From Pseudaquabacterium pictum (GTDB taxonomy: Bacteria; Pseudomonadota; Gammaproteobacteria; Burkholderiales; Burkholderiaceae_C), in the NCBI RefSeq assembly GCF_005403045.1, contig NZ_BJCL01000002.1:124001-188000 (forward strand): 64,000 nt of DNA, in the 5' to 3' direction. Of the stretch, positions 8,360-21,534 are shown in pieces (within the stretch, counting starts at the first letter, position 1; each line of letters opens with the position of its first letter). A program made the position numbers and the translations under genes. The notes beneath the pieces were generated by a model. It searched no databases. It saw nothing but the letters and a program-made list of their open reading frames with translations, and was not told the origin of the DNA.

Positions 8360-10192
8360 TCAGAACCAGGCGTCCTGCATGTCGCGGCACACCGGGTGGC
8401 GCGCGGCGACCACCGCCAGCCAGGCATCGATCTTGGGCAGCTCGTAGGCATGCAAGTAGCGGCAGCACTGCAGTTTGCCCTGCACGAAATCGGCCGGCTG
8501 CCGACCCTCCGCCAACGCCGCCTGCGCCGCCAGCGCCACATCCAGCCACACCCAGGCCAGCACCACATGGCCGAAGGCCTGCAGGTAGGGCGTGGCATTG
8601 GCCAGCGCGTCCTGCGGATCACCGGTGGACCAGGCGGCCTTGGTGGCGGCGCCCAGCTTCTGCAGCGCCGCGGCCAGCGTGGCGCCATGCTCGGCCAGGC
8701 CCGCCACCTGGCCGGCGCGGTCGATGGTGGTGTTGATCGTGGTGGCCAGCAGCTTGAGGCCGGCCCCGCCGTCCATCACCACCTTGCGGCCCAGCAGGTC
8801 CATGGCCTGGATGCCGTGGGTGCCCTCGTGGATCATGTTCAGCCGGTTGTCGCGCCAGTACTGCTCGACCGGGAAATCACGGGTGTAGCCGTAGCCGCCA
8901 TGCACCTGGATGGCCAGGCTGTTGGCCTCCAGGCACCATTCGCTGGGCCAGCTCTTGGCGATCGGCGTCAGCACCTCCAGCAGCAGCGCAGCCTCCTTCG
9001 CGGCCGCTGCAGCGCCGGTGTGCTGCTCGTCGACCAGACGGGCGCAATACAGCTCCAGCGCCAGCGCGCCTTCCGAGTACGCCTTCTGCGCCAGCAGCAT
9101 GCGTTTCACATCGGCGTGCTGGATGATCGGCACCTGGGGCGCGGCGGCGTCCTTGCCGCCCGGGCCGGCAGGCCGGCCCTGCGGCCGCTGGCGGGCGTAG
9201 TCCAGGCTGGCCTCGTAGCCGGCCATGCCCAGCATGGTGGCAGCCATGCCCACGCCGATGCGGGCCTCGTTCATCATGTGGAACATGCAGCGCAGGCCCT
9301 CGCCCGGTTGGCCGACCAGGTAGCCGATGGCGCCCGCCTGGCCGCCCGGCTTGAACTTGCCTTCACCGAAGTTCAGCAGCGTGTTGGTGGTGCCGCGCCA
9401 GCCGCACTTGTGGTTCAGGCCGGCCAGGGCCACGTCGTTGCGTTCGCCGGTCAGCTTCGCCTCGGTGTCGACCAGCTTCTTGGGCACGATGAACAGCGAG
9501 ATGCCCTTGGTGCCCGGGATGGTCTTGCCATCGGGCCCGGGGATCTTGGCCAGCACCAGGTGGATGATGTTCTCGGTCAGCTCATGCTCGCCGGCCGAGA
9601 TCCACATCTTGTTGCCCTTGAGGCGGTAGCGCGGGCCCAGCGGGTCGGCGTCGAAGCCGTCGCCATCGGGCACGGCGCGGGTGGCCACATCGCTGAGGCT
9701 GCTGCCGGCCTGCGGCTCGCTCAGGCACATGGTGCCGGACCAGCGGCCCGAGAACTCGTTGAGCGCAAACACCTGCTGCTGCAGCGGCGTGCCGTGCACC
9801 ATCAGCAGGTTGGCGTTGCCCACGCTCAGCATGCTGGCGTTGATGCTGACCGAAGCCTTGCTGAAGAAGGCGTTGGCCGCCAGTTCCACCGTGTAGGGCA
9901 GCTGCATGCCGCCGATGTCGTAATCCTGCGCGGCGCTGAGCAGGCCTGAGGCGGCATAGGCATCCCAGGCGTCCTGCGTAGCCTGGGGCAGGATGACCTT
10001 CTCGCCGTCGAAGCGGGGCTCCTCGGTGTCGACCAGCCGATTGAACGGCGCGAACTTGTCGCGGGCGATCTTCTCGCAGGCATCCAGCACTTGGCTGAAG
10101 GTCTCGGCCGAATGGTCGGCGAAGCGCGGGCGGTCGGTCAGCGCGCTGATGTGCAGCCAATCGGTGAGCAGGAAATCGACGGTGTGGCGCAT
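8360..10192 (-). CDS. Acyl-CoA dehydrogenase (long, DmdC/AidB-like type)
   Basis: A flavin-dependent acyl-CoA dehydrogenase that introduces the alpha-beta double bond into an acyl-CoA. It is 610 residues, longer than the 380-residue classic type, because it has an N-terminal extension (residues 1-60) and a C-terminal helical domain of about 120 residues, as in the DmdC/FadE-like group. Visible are the FAD-binding block MCLSEPQAGSSLSDVATRA, KGNKMWISAGEHELTENI, and the quaternary-structure block VQVHGGYGYTRDFPVEQYWR followed by THGIQAMDLLGRK. ATG 10192 was chosen because homology starts at MRHTVDFLL; longer in-frame starts lie in spacer. The 3-methylthiopropanoyl-CoA activity of DmdC is one possibility, not shown. 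Confidence 0.9.
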   Translation of the reverse strand: MRHTVDFLLTDWLHISALTDRPRFADHSAETFSQVLDACEKIARDKFAPFNRLVDTEEPRFDGEKVILPQATQDAWDAYAASGLLSAAQDYDIGGMQLPYTVELAANAFFSKASVSINASMLSVGNANLLMVHGTPLQQQVFALNEFSGRWSGTMCLSEPQAGSSLSDVATRAVPDGDGFDADPLGPRYRLKGNKMWISAGEHELTENIIHLVLAKIPGPDGKTIPGTKGISLFIVPKKLVDTEAKLTGERNDVALAGLNHKCGWRGTTNTLLNFGEGKFKPGGQAGAIGYLVGQPGEGLRCMFHMMNEARIGVGMAATMLGMAGYEASLDYARQRPQGRPAGPGGKDAAAPQVPIIQHADVKRMLLAQKAYSEGALALELYCARLVDEQHTGAAAAAKEAALLLEVLTPIAKSWPSEWCLEANSLAIQVHGGYGYTRDFPVEQYWRDNRLNMIHEGTHGIQAMDLLGRKVVMDGGAGLKLLATTINTTIDRAGQVAGLAEHGATLAAALQKLGAATKAAWSTGDPQDALANATPYLQAFGHVVLAWVWLDVALAAQAALAEGRQPADFVQGKLQCCRYLHAYELPKIDAWLAVVAARHPVCRDMQDAWF

Positions 10193-10242
10193 GGCAATGG
10201 GTGGAAGTGAAGTCGCGTGCCGCGGCAACTGCCGCGCACGGG

Positions 10243-11133
10243 TCAGGCGGCCGACAGGCCGAAGTGGGCCAGCGCGGCGGTAGCGATCGGGGCACCCCAT
10301 TCCTGCACGAAATGGCCACCTTCTCCCACCACCATCGGCGGCGGGCAGCCGCGGATCTGGGCGCGCAGGGTTTCCATCGTCGGCAGGCCCAACACCGGAT
10401 CCTGGGCGCCGACGGCCATGAAGCTCTGGCCCTGCCAGTCGCGCTGCCAGAACACCTGGGCTGCGCGGCTGATCGCAGCGCCGGGTGCATCGACGCCTTC
10501 GGGCACCAGATTGGGAAAGGCCCGCAGCGCCGCCTTGTAGGTGGCATCCGGGAACGGCACGTCATAACCCGCGGCCTCGGCGTCCGGCAGATCACGCTTG
10601 CCGCGCTTCAGCAGCTTGCCCACGGCCAGATCGGGCTGGCTGTTGCTGTAGTCGCGCCAGGCCTTGAAGCCGGGGCTGGTCTCGCCAGTGGCCAGCGTGG
10701 TGTTCATCACCAGCAGGCGGGTGAAGCGCTGCGGCGCGGCCATCGGCAGGGTGAGGCCGAAGATGCCGCCCCAGTCCTGGCAGACCAGCAGCACGTTGCG
10801 CAGGTCCAGCTGGTCGATGAAGGTCAGCAGGCTGCGGCGGTGGGTGTCGAACTGGTGCCAGGCTTCATCTTCCGGCTTGTCCGACCGACCGAAGCCGATC
10901 AGATCAGGCACCACCACCCGCAGGCCGGCGGCGGTGAACACCGGCAGCATGTGCCGGTACAGGTAGCCCCAGGCCGGGTTGCCATGCAGGCACAGCGCGG
11001 TGACGGCCGCCCAGGGCGGGCCAGCGTCCACATAGGCCACACGCGGGCCGTCGACCCCCAGCGGGTGCGCGTATCGCGGCGGGTAGGGCCACCCCGGCAG
11101 ATCGGCAAAGCGGCTGTCGGGGGTGCGCAGCAT
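10243..11133 (-). CDS. Haloalkane dehalogenase-type alpha/beta hydrolase (HLD-I, DhlA-like)
   Basis: A 296-residue alpha/beta hydrolase matching subfamily I haloalkane dehalogenases, which cleave carbon-halogen bonds by an Asp nucleophile. The sequence shows the oxyanion segment LHGNPAWGYLYR, nucleophile Asp120 with Trp121 next to it (VCQDWGG), the acid Asp245 (VGAQDPVLG) and His274 (GEGGHFVQEWG). Trp159 in FKAWRDY falls where DhlA has its second halide-holding Trp, so both halide tryptophans appear present. The cap segment YDVPFPDATYKAALRAFPNLV also follows DhlA. ATG 11133 lies 14 bases after the thiolase stop. The enzyme set is complete, so activity is likely; in this operon it may act on a halogenated or related acyl precursor (inference). 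Confidence 0.85.
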   Translation of the reverse strand: MLRTPDSRFADLPGWPYPPRYAHPLGVDGPRVAYVDAGPPWAAVTALCLHGNPAWGYLYRHMLPVFTAAGLRVVVPDLIGFGRSDKPEDEAWHQFDTHRRSLLTFIDQLDLRNVLLVCQDWGGIFGLTLPMAAPQRFTRLLVMNTTLATGETSPGFKAWRDYSNSQPDLAVGKLLKRGKRDLPDAEAAGYDVPFPDATYKAALRAFPNLVPEGVDAPGAAISRAAQVFWQRDWQGQSFMAVGAQDPVLGLPTMETLRAQIRGCPPPMVVGEGGHFVQEWGAPIATAALAHFGLSAA

Positions 11134-11147
11134 GGCAGCGGCGTGGA

Positions 11148-12323
<1,176 letters not shown>

Positions 12324-12355
12324 GGAGTGCTCCTGGAAATCCGGGGTGTGGAGGG

Positions 12356-12949
12356 TCAGGCCGCGGCGCCGGCCACGGTGCTGGAGTTCTTGTAGACGCT
12401 GGTCTTCACCGTGCTGAACACGCGGCGCACCATCGGCTCGAATGTGCTGATCGGCAGCGTCTCGCCCTTGGGGTCGAAGGCCGGGTTGTCGTAGAGCGCG
12501 CAGAACTCGGCGGTGCGCTCGAAGTGCGGGTGGCCGGCGAACTGGTCGCGCATGTTGCGGTCCAGCCCGATGTGGTGGAAGAAGTAGTAGCCCTGGAAGA
12601 TGCCATGGTGCTGCACCATCCACAGGTTGGCGTCGCTGACGAAGGGCTTGAGGATGGCCGCGGCGATGTCGAAGTGGTTGTAGCAGCCCAGCGTGTCGCC
12701 GATGTCGTGCAGCAGCGCGCAGACCACGTACTCCTCGTCTTGGCCGTCCTTCAGCGCCCGCGTGGCCGTCTGCAGTGAATGCTGGTAGCGGTCGACCGGG
12801 AAGCCGCCCATGTCGCCGTCCAGCAGCTTCAGGTGGGCCAGCACGCGGTCGGGCAGCGTGCGGGCGGTGGCAGGAAACTCGGCGCCGATGGCTTTCCAGT
12901 CATCGGCGGTGCTCAGTTCCATGCTGCTGAAGGTGGCGCGTGCGTTCAT
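12356..12949 (-). CDS. HD-domain protein, possible MIOX/PhnZ-like diiron oxygenase
   Basis: A 197-residue HD-superfamily protein. Candidate metal ligands are His57 ([12 protein letters not shown]), His81-Asp82 ([11 protein letters not shown]), His92 (YNHFDIAA), His114/115 ([10 protein letters not shown]) and Asp154 (ALYDNPAFD). This H..HD..H..H..D order and the 24-residue gap between the first His and the HD pair resemble the mixed-valent diiron oxygenases MIOX and PhnZ more than ordinary phosphohydrolases; that comparison is from memory and not proven. It sits between the fused FadB-type gene and the thiolase gene in a tight minus-strand run (25- and 32-base gaps), so a role in handling an oxygenated acyl or short-chain intermediate is suggested. 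Confidence 0.75.
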   Translation of the reverse strand: MNARATFSSMELSTADDWKAIGAEFPATARTLPDRVLAHLKLLDGDMGGFPVDRYQHSLQTATRALKDGQDEEYVVCALLHDIGDTLGCYNHFDIAAAILKPFVSDANLWMVQHHGIFQGYYFFHHIGLDRNMRDQFAGHPHFERTAEFCALYDNPAFDPKGETLPISTFEPMVRRVFSTVKTSVYKNSSTVAGAAA

Positions 12950-12974
12950 GGGTGTCTCCTGGTGGCGGAATCGG

Positions 12975-15071
<2,097 letters not shown>

Positions 15072-15115
15072 GGCGGACCTTTCGGTGGGCAGACTGCAGT
15101 CGGGAGATCAAAAAA

Positions 15116-15134
15116 GCACGATCGTTCGATTCTA
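15116..15134 (-). promoter_or_regulatory. Candidate repressor operator and -10 box upstream of the FadB-like gene
   Basis: Between the ligase and FadB-like genes, positions 15118-15125 read ACGATCGT, a perfect 8-bp palindrome inside GCACGATCGTTC, which is one mismatch per side from a longer inverted repeat. Such centres are typical of TetR-family fatty-acid regulators (PsrA/FadP-like). On the minus strand it is directly followed upstream by TAGAAT (15134-15129), a good -10 match; I see no convincing -35. A repressor bound here would cover the transcription start. No TetR gene lies in the window. Confidence 0.4.
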
Positions 15135-15156
15135 GAAATGGCATCAGCGACGGGCC

Positions 15157-15207
15157 TGTCTCAGCAGAGACAAAGCCGCGTCGCCGAATGGCAAGGGTTT
15201 ACCCTTG
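15157..15207. other. Two short hairpins after the acyl-CoA ligase gene
   Basis: Just downstream of the ligase stop are two perfect inverted repeats. One is CAAGGGT / ACCCTTG with a 2-base centre at 15192-15207; the other is TGTCTC / GAGACA with a 4-base loop at 15157-15172. They could weaken transcription between the ligase gene and the FadB-like gene, which has a candidate promoter next to them. There is no strong U-tract after either, so efficient termination is uncertain. Confidence 0.35.
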
Positions 15208-15211
15208 ACCG

Positions 15212-16843
15212 TCAGGCCGTCGGCAGCGCGTGGCCCTTGAACTGCTCGCGCAGCTTGTTCTTCTGCATCTTGCCGGTGGCGCCCAGCGGGATGCCGTCGA
15301 CGAAGACCACGTCGTCGGGGATCTGCCACTTGGCGATCTTGCCGTCGAAGTGCGCCAGGATCTCGGCCGGCGTGGCCGTGGCGTTCGGCTTCTTCATCAC
15401 CACCAGCAGCGGCCGCTCGTCCCACTTGGGGTGCGGCACGGCGATGCAGGCGGCCATGGCCACCGCCGGGTGGGCCATGGCGATGTTCTCCACGTCGATC
15501 GAGCTGATCCACTCGCCGCCGGACTTGATCACGTCCTTGCTGCGGTCGGTGATCTGCAGGAAACCGTCGGCATCGATGCTGGCCACGTCGCCGGTGGGGA
15601 ACCAGCCGCCGGCCACCAGCGGGTTGCCGCCCTCGCCCTTGAAGTAGCTGCTGATGATCCACGGGCCGCGCACCAGCAGGTCGCCGCTCTGCTGGCCGTC
15701 CCAGGGCAGCTCGTTGCCGTCGGCGTCGACGATCTTCATGTCCACGCCATAGATCGCCCGGCCCTGCTTGGCCATCACCGCCAGCTGCTGCGCGGCCGGC
15801 AACTGGGTCTGCGCGGGCTTCAGCGTGCACACCGTGCCCAGCGGGCTCATCTCGGTCATGCCCCAGGCATGCAGCACCGTCACGTCGTACTCGTCGCGGA
15901 AGCTCTGGATCATGGCCGGCGGGCAGGCCGAGCCGCCGATCACCGTGCGCCGCATGGTGCGGAACTTCAGGCCATGCTGGGCGGTGTGGTTGAGCAGGCC
16001 CAGCCACACCGTGGGCACGCCGGCGGCCATGGTCACGCCCTCGGCCTCGATCAGGTCGTAGACCGACTTGCCGTCCAGCGCCGCCCCCGGGAACACCATC
16101 TTCGCGCCGGTCATCGCCGCGCCATACGGCAGGCCCCAGGCATTGACGTGGAACATCGGCACCACCGGCAGGATGCTGTCGCGGGCCGACAGGTTCAGCG
16201 CATCGGGCAGCGCGCCGGCATAGGCATGCAGCAGGGTGCTGCGGTGGCTGTAGAGCGCGCCCTTGGGGTTGCCGGTGGTGCCGCTGGTGTAGCACAGCGC
16301 CGCGGCGCTGCGCTCGTCGAAGCTGGGCCAGGTGTAGTCGGCCGATTCGGCGCCGATCCAGGCCTCGTAGGCCACCAGGTTGGGGATGCCGGTGTCGGCC
16401 GGCAGCTTGTCGGCGTCACACAGCGCCACCCACTGGCGCACCGTGGTGCAGTGCTTCCAGATGCCCTTGACGATGGGCAGGAAGGTCATGTCGAAGCACA
16501 GCACCTGGTCTTCGGCATGGTTGGCAATCCAGGCGATCTGGTCGGGCAGCAGGCGCGGGTTGATGGTGTGCACCACCCGGCCGCTGCCGGTGATGCCGAA
16601 ATACAGCTCCAGGTGGCGGTAGCCGTTCCAGGCCAGCGTGGCCACCCGGTCGCCCTGGGCCAGGCCGAGGCGGTCCAGCGCGCCGGCCACCTGCTTGCTG
16701 CGCCTGGCCACCTGGCCGTAGTTGCTGCGGTGCAGATCACCCTCGACCCGGCGCGAGACGATCTCGGCCTCGGGGTGGTTCTTGGCGGCGTGGTCGATCA
16801 GCGTGGAGATCAGCAGCGGGTGGTCTTGCATCTGGCCGAGCAT
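15212..16843 (-). CDS. Acyl-CoA ligase (AMP-forming), DmdB/medium-long-chain type
   Basis: A 543-residue member of the ANL adenylating superfamily that activates a carboxylic acid to its acyl-CoA with ATP. Motifs are the P-loop-like [55 protein letters not shown], and a C-terminal hinge with [11 protein letters not shown] and the catalytic lysine region [11 protein letters not shown]. Close relatives are annotated either as fatty-acid or as 3-methylthiopropanoate CoA ligases; the sequence alone does not decide. ATG 16843 begins [10 protein letters not shown] and is the family N-terminus. It is the first gene of the leftward acyl-CoA block and divergent from selO (128-bp gap). Confidence 0.9.
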   Translation of the reverse strand: MLGQMQDHPLLISTLIDHAAKNHPEAEIVSRRVEGDLHRSNYGQVARRSKQVAGALDRLGLAQGDRVATLAWNGYRHLELYFGITGSGRVVHTINPRLLPDQIAWIANHAEDQVLCFDMTFLPIVKGIWKHCTTVRQWVALCDADKLPADTGIPNLVAYEAWIGAESADYTWPSFDERSAAALCYTSGTTGNPKGALYSHRSTLLHAYAGALPDALNLSARDSILPVVPMFHVNAWGLPYGAAMTGAKMVFPGAALDGKSVYDLIEAEGVTMAAGVPTVWLGLLNHTAQHGLKFRTMRRTVIGGSACPPAMIQSFRDEYDVTVLHAWGMTEMSPLGTVCTLKPAQTQLPAAQQLAVMAKQGRAIYGVDMKIVDADGNELPWDGQQSGDLLVRGPWIISSYFKGEGGNPLVAGGWFPTGDVASIDADGFLQITDRSKDVIKSGGEWISSIDVENIAMAHPAVAMAACIAVPHPKWDERPLLVVMKKPNATATPAEILAHFDGKIAKWQIPDDVVFVDGIPLGATGKMQKNKLREQFKGHALPTA

Positions 16844-16971
16844 GGGCAGGGTCCTCGTGTGGCGGGTGGGGGATCGAAAACGCGGCATTGTGGCGGCTGC
16901 CGCCTCGGCTGGCCTGGGGTGATTCCCCTTGCGCGCAGGGGCCCTGCCGCCGGCACCCGACAATCGAGCGC

Positions 16972-18482
<1,511 letters not shown>

Positions 18483-18486
<4 letters not shown>

Positions 18487-18929
18487 ACCTCTTCGGCAAG
18501 ACCCAACCCGAGCCCCATCCGCAAGACGACCCGCGCTACCCGGTGCGCAAGAGCGAGGCCGAGTGGCGCGCCCAGCTCGACCCGATGCAGTTCCAGGTGG
18601 CCCGCAAGGCGGCCACCGAGCGGCCCTTCACCGGCCAGTACTGGGACCACTGGGCCGACGGCGCCTACCGCTGCATCGGCTGCGGGCAGGTGCTGTTCGA
18701 GAGTGAACACAAGTTCGACGCCGGCTGCGGCTGGCCCAGCTGGTACCAGGAGATCGGCGAAGGCCGCATCGAGCGCATCACCGACACCAGCCACGGCATG
18801 GTGCGGGTGGAGGTGCGCTGCGCGCAGTGCGGCACCCACCTCGGCCATGTGTTCCCCGACGGCCCCGAGCCCACCGGCGAGCGCTATTGCATCAACTCGG
18901 CTGCCATCGATTTCACGCCCAAGCCCTGA
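18483..18929 (+). CDS. msrB: Peptide-methionine (R)-S-oxide reductase MsrB
   Basis: A 148-residue cytoplasmic enzyme that reduces methionine-R-sulfoxide in proteins using thioredoxin. The resolved pattern includes the zinc-binding pairs Cys64/Cys67 (YRCIGCGQ) and Cys113/Cys116 ([14 protein letters not shown]), GCGWPSWYQ, and the catalytic Cys136 in [11 protein letters not shown]. There is no second recycling Cys in the usual loop position that I can assign with certainty. It is translationally coupled to selO through an ATGA overlap. Confidence 0.96.
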
Positions 18930-18992
18930 AATGGCGCCTGTTGCTGCCGGCGACACCAGCCGGCAACAGGCCGTCAGTACACTGGCGCCGCG

Positions 18993-19634
18993 ATGAAACT
19001 GCTGCTCGACTTCCTCCCCATCCTGCTGTTCTTCGGCGCCTTCAAGTACGCCGAGGGCCACAAGGACTGGGCCGCGGCCTTCGCCACCGAGCACCTCGGC
19101 TTCATGGTGGCCGGCGGCGTGGTGGGACCCGGCGAGGCGCCGGTGCTGCTGGCCACGGTGGTGGTGGTGGTGGCCACACTGGCCCAGGTGCTGTGGCTCA
19201 AGGCCCGCGGCAAGAAGGTGGACATGATGCTGTGGATCAGCCTGGCGCTGGTCACCGTGCTGGGTGGTCTCACCGTGTGGCTGCACAGCGAAACCTTCAT
19301 CAAGTGGAAGCCCACCGGCCTGTACTGGGCCATGGCGCTCAGCTTCCTCATCAGCCAGTTCCTGCTGGGCCGCAACCTGCTCAAGCTGATGCTGGGTGAA
19401 CAGCTGCAACTGCCGGAGCCCGTGTGGGCCCGGCTGAGTCTGGCCTGGGTGGCGTTCTTCGCCGCCATGGGCGTGATCAACCTGTGGGTGGCCTACAGCT
19501 TCTCCACCGACACCTGGGTCAACTTCAAGCTGTTCGGCGGCATCGGCCTGATGCTGGTGTTCACCCTGGCGCAGGGCCTCTACATCAGCAAGCACCTGCC
19601 GGAGGAAGAACCCGCCGCCAAGGAGAAGTCATGA
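18993..19634 (+). CDS. yciB: YciB / septation protein A family inner-membrane protein
   Basis: A 213-residue polytopic inner-membrane protein of the YciB (formerly IspZ, septation protein A) family, implicated in cell-envelope synthesis and division. The start MKLLLDFLPILLFFGAFKYA is the family signature, as are KWKPTGLYWAMALSF and TWVNFKLFGGIGLMLVFTL. Five or six transmembrane helices are predicted. It is longer than the usual 180 residues, with extra length in the first loop and a charged tail EEEPAAKEKS. It overlaps the BolA gene by 4 bases. Confidence 0.95.
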   Translation: MKLLLDFLPILLFFGAFKYAEGHKDWAAAFATEHLGFMVAGGVVGPGEAPVLLATVVVVVATLAQVLWLKARGKKVDMMLWISLALVTVLGGLTVWLHSETFIKWKPTGLYWAMALSFLISQFLLGRNLLKLMLGEQLQLPEPVWARLSLAWVAFFAAMGVINLWVAYSFSTDTWVNFKLFGGIGLMLVFTLAQGLYISKHLPEEEPAAKEKS

Positions 19635-19915
19635 GTGGGGTGTCAGCGGCCCAGATCGACACCGTGCTGCGCGCCGCCCTGGCCCCGCTGCAGCGGCTGG
19701 AGGTCATCAACGAAAGCCACCTGCATGCGGGCCATGCCGGCGCCGGGGAAGGCTCGCACTTCCGGGTGAAGATCGTCAGTGCCCGCATGGCCGGCCTGGC
19801 CCGCGTGGCACGGCACCGCCTTGTGTATGATGCCCTGCGCGACGTGATCCCCCAGGGCGTGCATGCCCTGGCGATCGAGGCGCGCAGCCCCGACGAGGCT
19901 GCGTCGTCAAGCTGA
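19631..19915 (+). CDS. BolA family protein
   Basis: A 94-residue BolA-like protein with the class II-type KH fold. It shows LEVINESHLHAGHAG and the invariant His in SHFRVKIVSARMAGLARVARHRLVYDAL (split here by the family's helix). BolA proteins pair with monothiol glutaredoxins in iron-sulfur handling and also influence cell shape. ATG 19631 overlaps the yciB stop (ATGA), a coupling seen widely in betaproteobacteria. The serine-rich end DEAASSS is unremarkable. Confidence 0.92.
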   Translation: MSGVSAAQIDTVLRAALAPLQRLEVINESHLHAGHAGAGEGSHFRVKIVSARMAGLARVARHRLVYDALRDVIPQGVHALAIEARSPDEAASSS

Positions 19916-20009
19916 TCCGGCGCCACCGGGCGACCCGCCAGACGGGCCCCGCAGCCCCAACCGGCCACCTGCAGGTGCGCCACCCCCGTCCCCCTGAAAG
20001 CCACTGCCC

Positions 20010-20822
20010 ATGACCCGCTTGACCCTCGCCGCCCCGCTGTCGGCCGCCGCCCTGGCCATCGCCTTGCTGTCGCCCCTGGCCGCGCAGGCGCAGAACATCG
20101 CCATCGTCAACGGCAAGGCCGTGCCCAAGGCCCGCGTCGACACGCTGCTGACCCAGGCCCAGCGCGCCGGCCAGCAGATCACGCCCGAGATGCAGGGCAT
20201 GGCCAAGGACGAGGTGGTGCGGCGCGAGATCTTTGCGCAGGAAGCCGCCAAGCGCGGCATCGCGCAGCAGGCCGACTACAAGGCCCAGATGGAACTGGCG
20301 CGCGAGAGCATCCTGATCCGCGAGCTGTTCGAGGACTTCAAGCGCAAGAACCCGGTGACCGACGCCGAGGCCAAGGCCGAGTACGACAGGTTCAAGGCCC
20401 AGGCCACCGGCACCGAGTACCGCGCCCGCCATATCCTGGTCGAAGGGGAAGAGGAAGCCAAGGCGCTGATCGCCCAGATCAAGGGCGGCGCCAAGTTCGA
20501 GGACCTGGCCAAGGCCAAGAGCAAGGACCCGGGCTCCGGCGAGAACGGCGGCGACCTGGACTTCGCCAAGCCCGAGAACTACGTGCCCGAATTCGGCCAG
20601 GCCATGACCAAGCTGAAGAAGGGCGAGATGACCGAGACGCCGGTCAAGTCGCAGTTCGGCTGGCACATCATCAAGCTGGAAGACACGCGTGAAGCGCAGT
20701 TCCCCGACTTCGAAGGCGTGAAGGGCCAGATCCAGCAACGCCTGGCCCAGATCAAGCTGCAGAAATTCCAGGACGACCTGCGCAAGGGCGCCAAGACCGA
20801 CTACAAGTTCGCGGCTCCCTGA
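20010..20822 (+). CDS. Periplasmic peptidyl-prolyl cis-trans isomerase (parvulin/PpiC type)
   Basis: A 270-residue exported folding catalyst. The signal peptide is residues 1-28 (LAIALLSPLAAQAQ, cleavage after AQA). An N-terminal SurA-like helical chaperone region (KDEVVRREIFAQEAAKRGI) is followed by a parvulin domain from about residue 130 (YRARHILVEGEEEAKALI; DPGSGENGGDLDF; TPVKSQFGWHIIKLED). It isomerises X-Pro bonds in outer-membrane or periplasmic clients. It follows the BolA gene by 94 bases and is closed by a strong hairpin terminator at 20862. Confidence 0.95.
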   Translation: MTRLTLAAPLSAAALAIALLSPLAAQAQNIAIVNGKAVPKARVDTLLTQAQRAGQQITPEMQGMAKDEVVRREIFAQEAAKRGIAQQADYKAQMELARESILIRELFEDFKRKNPVTDAEAKAEYDRFKAQATGTEYRARHILVEGEEEAKALIAQIKGGAKFEDLAKAKSKDPGSGENGGDLDFAKPENYVPEFGQAMTKLKKGEMTETPVKSQFGWHIIKLEDTREAQFPDFEGVKGQIQQRLAQIKLQKFQDDLRKGAKTDYKFAAP

Positions 20823-20829
20823 GCACGGT

Positions 20830-20846
20830 GCGGCCCCACGGGCCGC
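20830..20846 (+). other. Small hairpin after the PPIase gene
   Basis: A perfect 7-bp stem, GCGGCCC with GGGCCGC, and a 3-base loop lies just after the PPIase stop codon, upstream of the stronger terminator. It could protect the mRNA 3' end or simply be chance in GC-rich DNA. Confidence 0.3.
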
Positions 20847-20861
20847 CCAGCCAGACCTGCG

Positions 20862-20885
20862 CAAGGGGCACTTCGGTGCCCCTTG
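20862..20885 (+). terminator. Intrinsic terminator with UUCG tetraloop
   Basis: Ten-base perfect stem (CAAGGGGCAC at 20862-20871, GTGCCCCTTG at 20876-20885) closed by a TTCG tetraloop, the exceptionally stable UUCG type. The following bases TCGTTGCT are only moderately T-rich. It separates the PPIase gene from the UspA operon promoter. Confidence 0.75.
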
Positions 20886-20933
20886 TCGTTGCTGGCTGCC
20901 GATCGCACGGAACAACCCCACTCGCCAAAGTAC

Positions 20934-20950
20934 ATAGCTAGCTATATTAT
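20934..20950 (+). promoter_or_regulatory. Perfect 12-bp palindrome and -10-like AT-rich box before the UspA operon
   Basis: Positions 20934-20945 are ATAGCTAGCTAT, a perfect palindrome, continued by TATTAT to 20950, an AT-rich island in otherwise GC-rich DNA. The overlapping TATATT/TATTAT is a good -10 candidate; no clear -35 stands 17 bases upstream. MarR proteins bind such short palindromes, and a MarR gene is the second gene of the operon that starts 50 bases downstream, so autoregulation is a natural reading. Confidence 0.5.
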
Positions 20951-21000
20951 TTGATCCGGACAACGCCACGGCCACCCGCCGAGTGAAGGAGCACCGGACC

Positions 21001-21534
21001 ATGTATGAACGCATCCTGATCGTCATCGACGAGGAAGCCACCAGCGGCCACGCGCTGGACGAGGGCCTGGCACTGGCCCAGACGCACGATGCCGCTGTGG
21101 TGATGCTGGGCGTGCTGCCGCCAGCCGGCGGCGCGGCAGTCGGTGATCTGCCGGTCATGGGCGTGGTCGGCTATGCCGACCTGGCGCCGCAGGTCCGGCA
21201 GGACGCGGAACGGCGGCTGCAGGCCGCCGACGAGGCGGCCCGGCGTGCCGGCGTGCGGGTGCAGACCCGCATCACCGACGGCCTCGATCCGGTGGACTGC
21301 ATCGCCAGCACCGCCGATGCGATGCGCTGCGACCTGATCGTGGTCGGCTCGCAGGGGCAGAACGCCGTCATGCGCCTGCTGACCGGCAGCGTGATCCCCG
21401 GCCTGATCACCCGCGCCAGCGTGCCGGTGCTGGTCTGCCGGGCCTGCAGTCCGGGCGCCCGCCTCCTGCGCATGGACGGCACGCACCAGCCGGCCAGGCG
21501 CCTGCGTGCCGGCACCGGACCGGCGCCGGCATGA
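21001..21534 (+). CDS. Universal stress protein UspA-like
   Basis: A 177-residue UspA-fold protein. It opens MYERILIVIDEEATSGHAL and carries the ATP-binding pattern G-x2-G-x9-G-S in VVGSQGQNAVMRLLTGSVI, so nucleotide binding is expected. The last 30 residues (from about 147) form an Arg/Ala-rich tail beyond the usual fold. ATG 21001 has a GGAG ribosome-binding site 11 bases upstream and was preferred to an in-frame GTG at 20983. It overlaps marR by 4 bases. Role: survival under stress, mechanism undefined for this group. Confidence 0.9.
   Translation: MYERILIVIDEEATSGHALDEGLALAQTHDAAVVMLGVLPPAGGAAVGDLPVMGVVGYADLAPQVRQDAERRLQAADEAARRAGVRVQTRITDGLDPVDCIASTADAMRCDLIVVGSQGQNAVMRLLTGSVIPGLITRASVPVLVCRACSPGARLLRMDGTHQPARRLRAGTGPAPA

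Noticed and set aside
10243-11133. Recent horizontal transfer of the dehalogenase gene
   Set aside because: Base and codon composition look the same as the neighbours and the gene is packed tightly in the operon.
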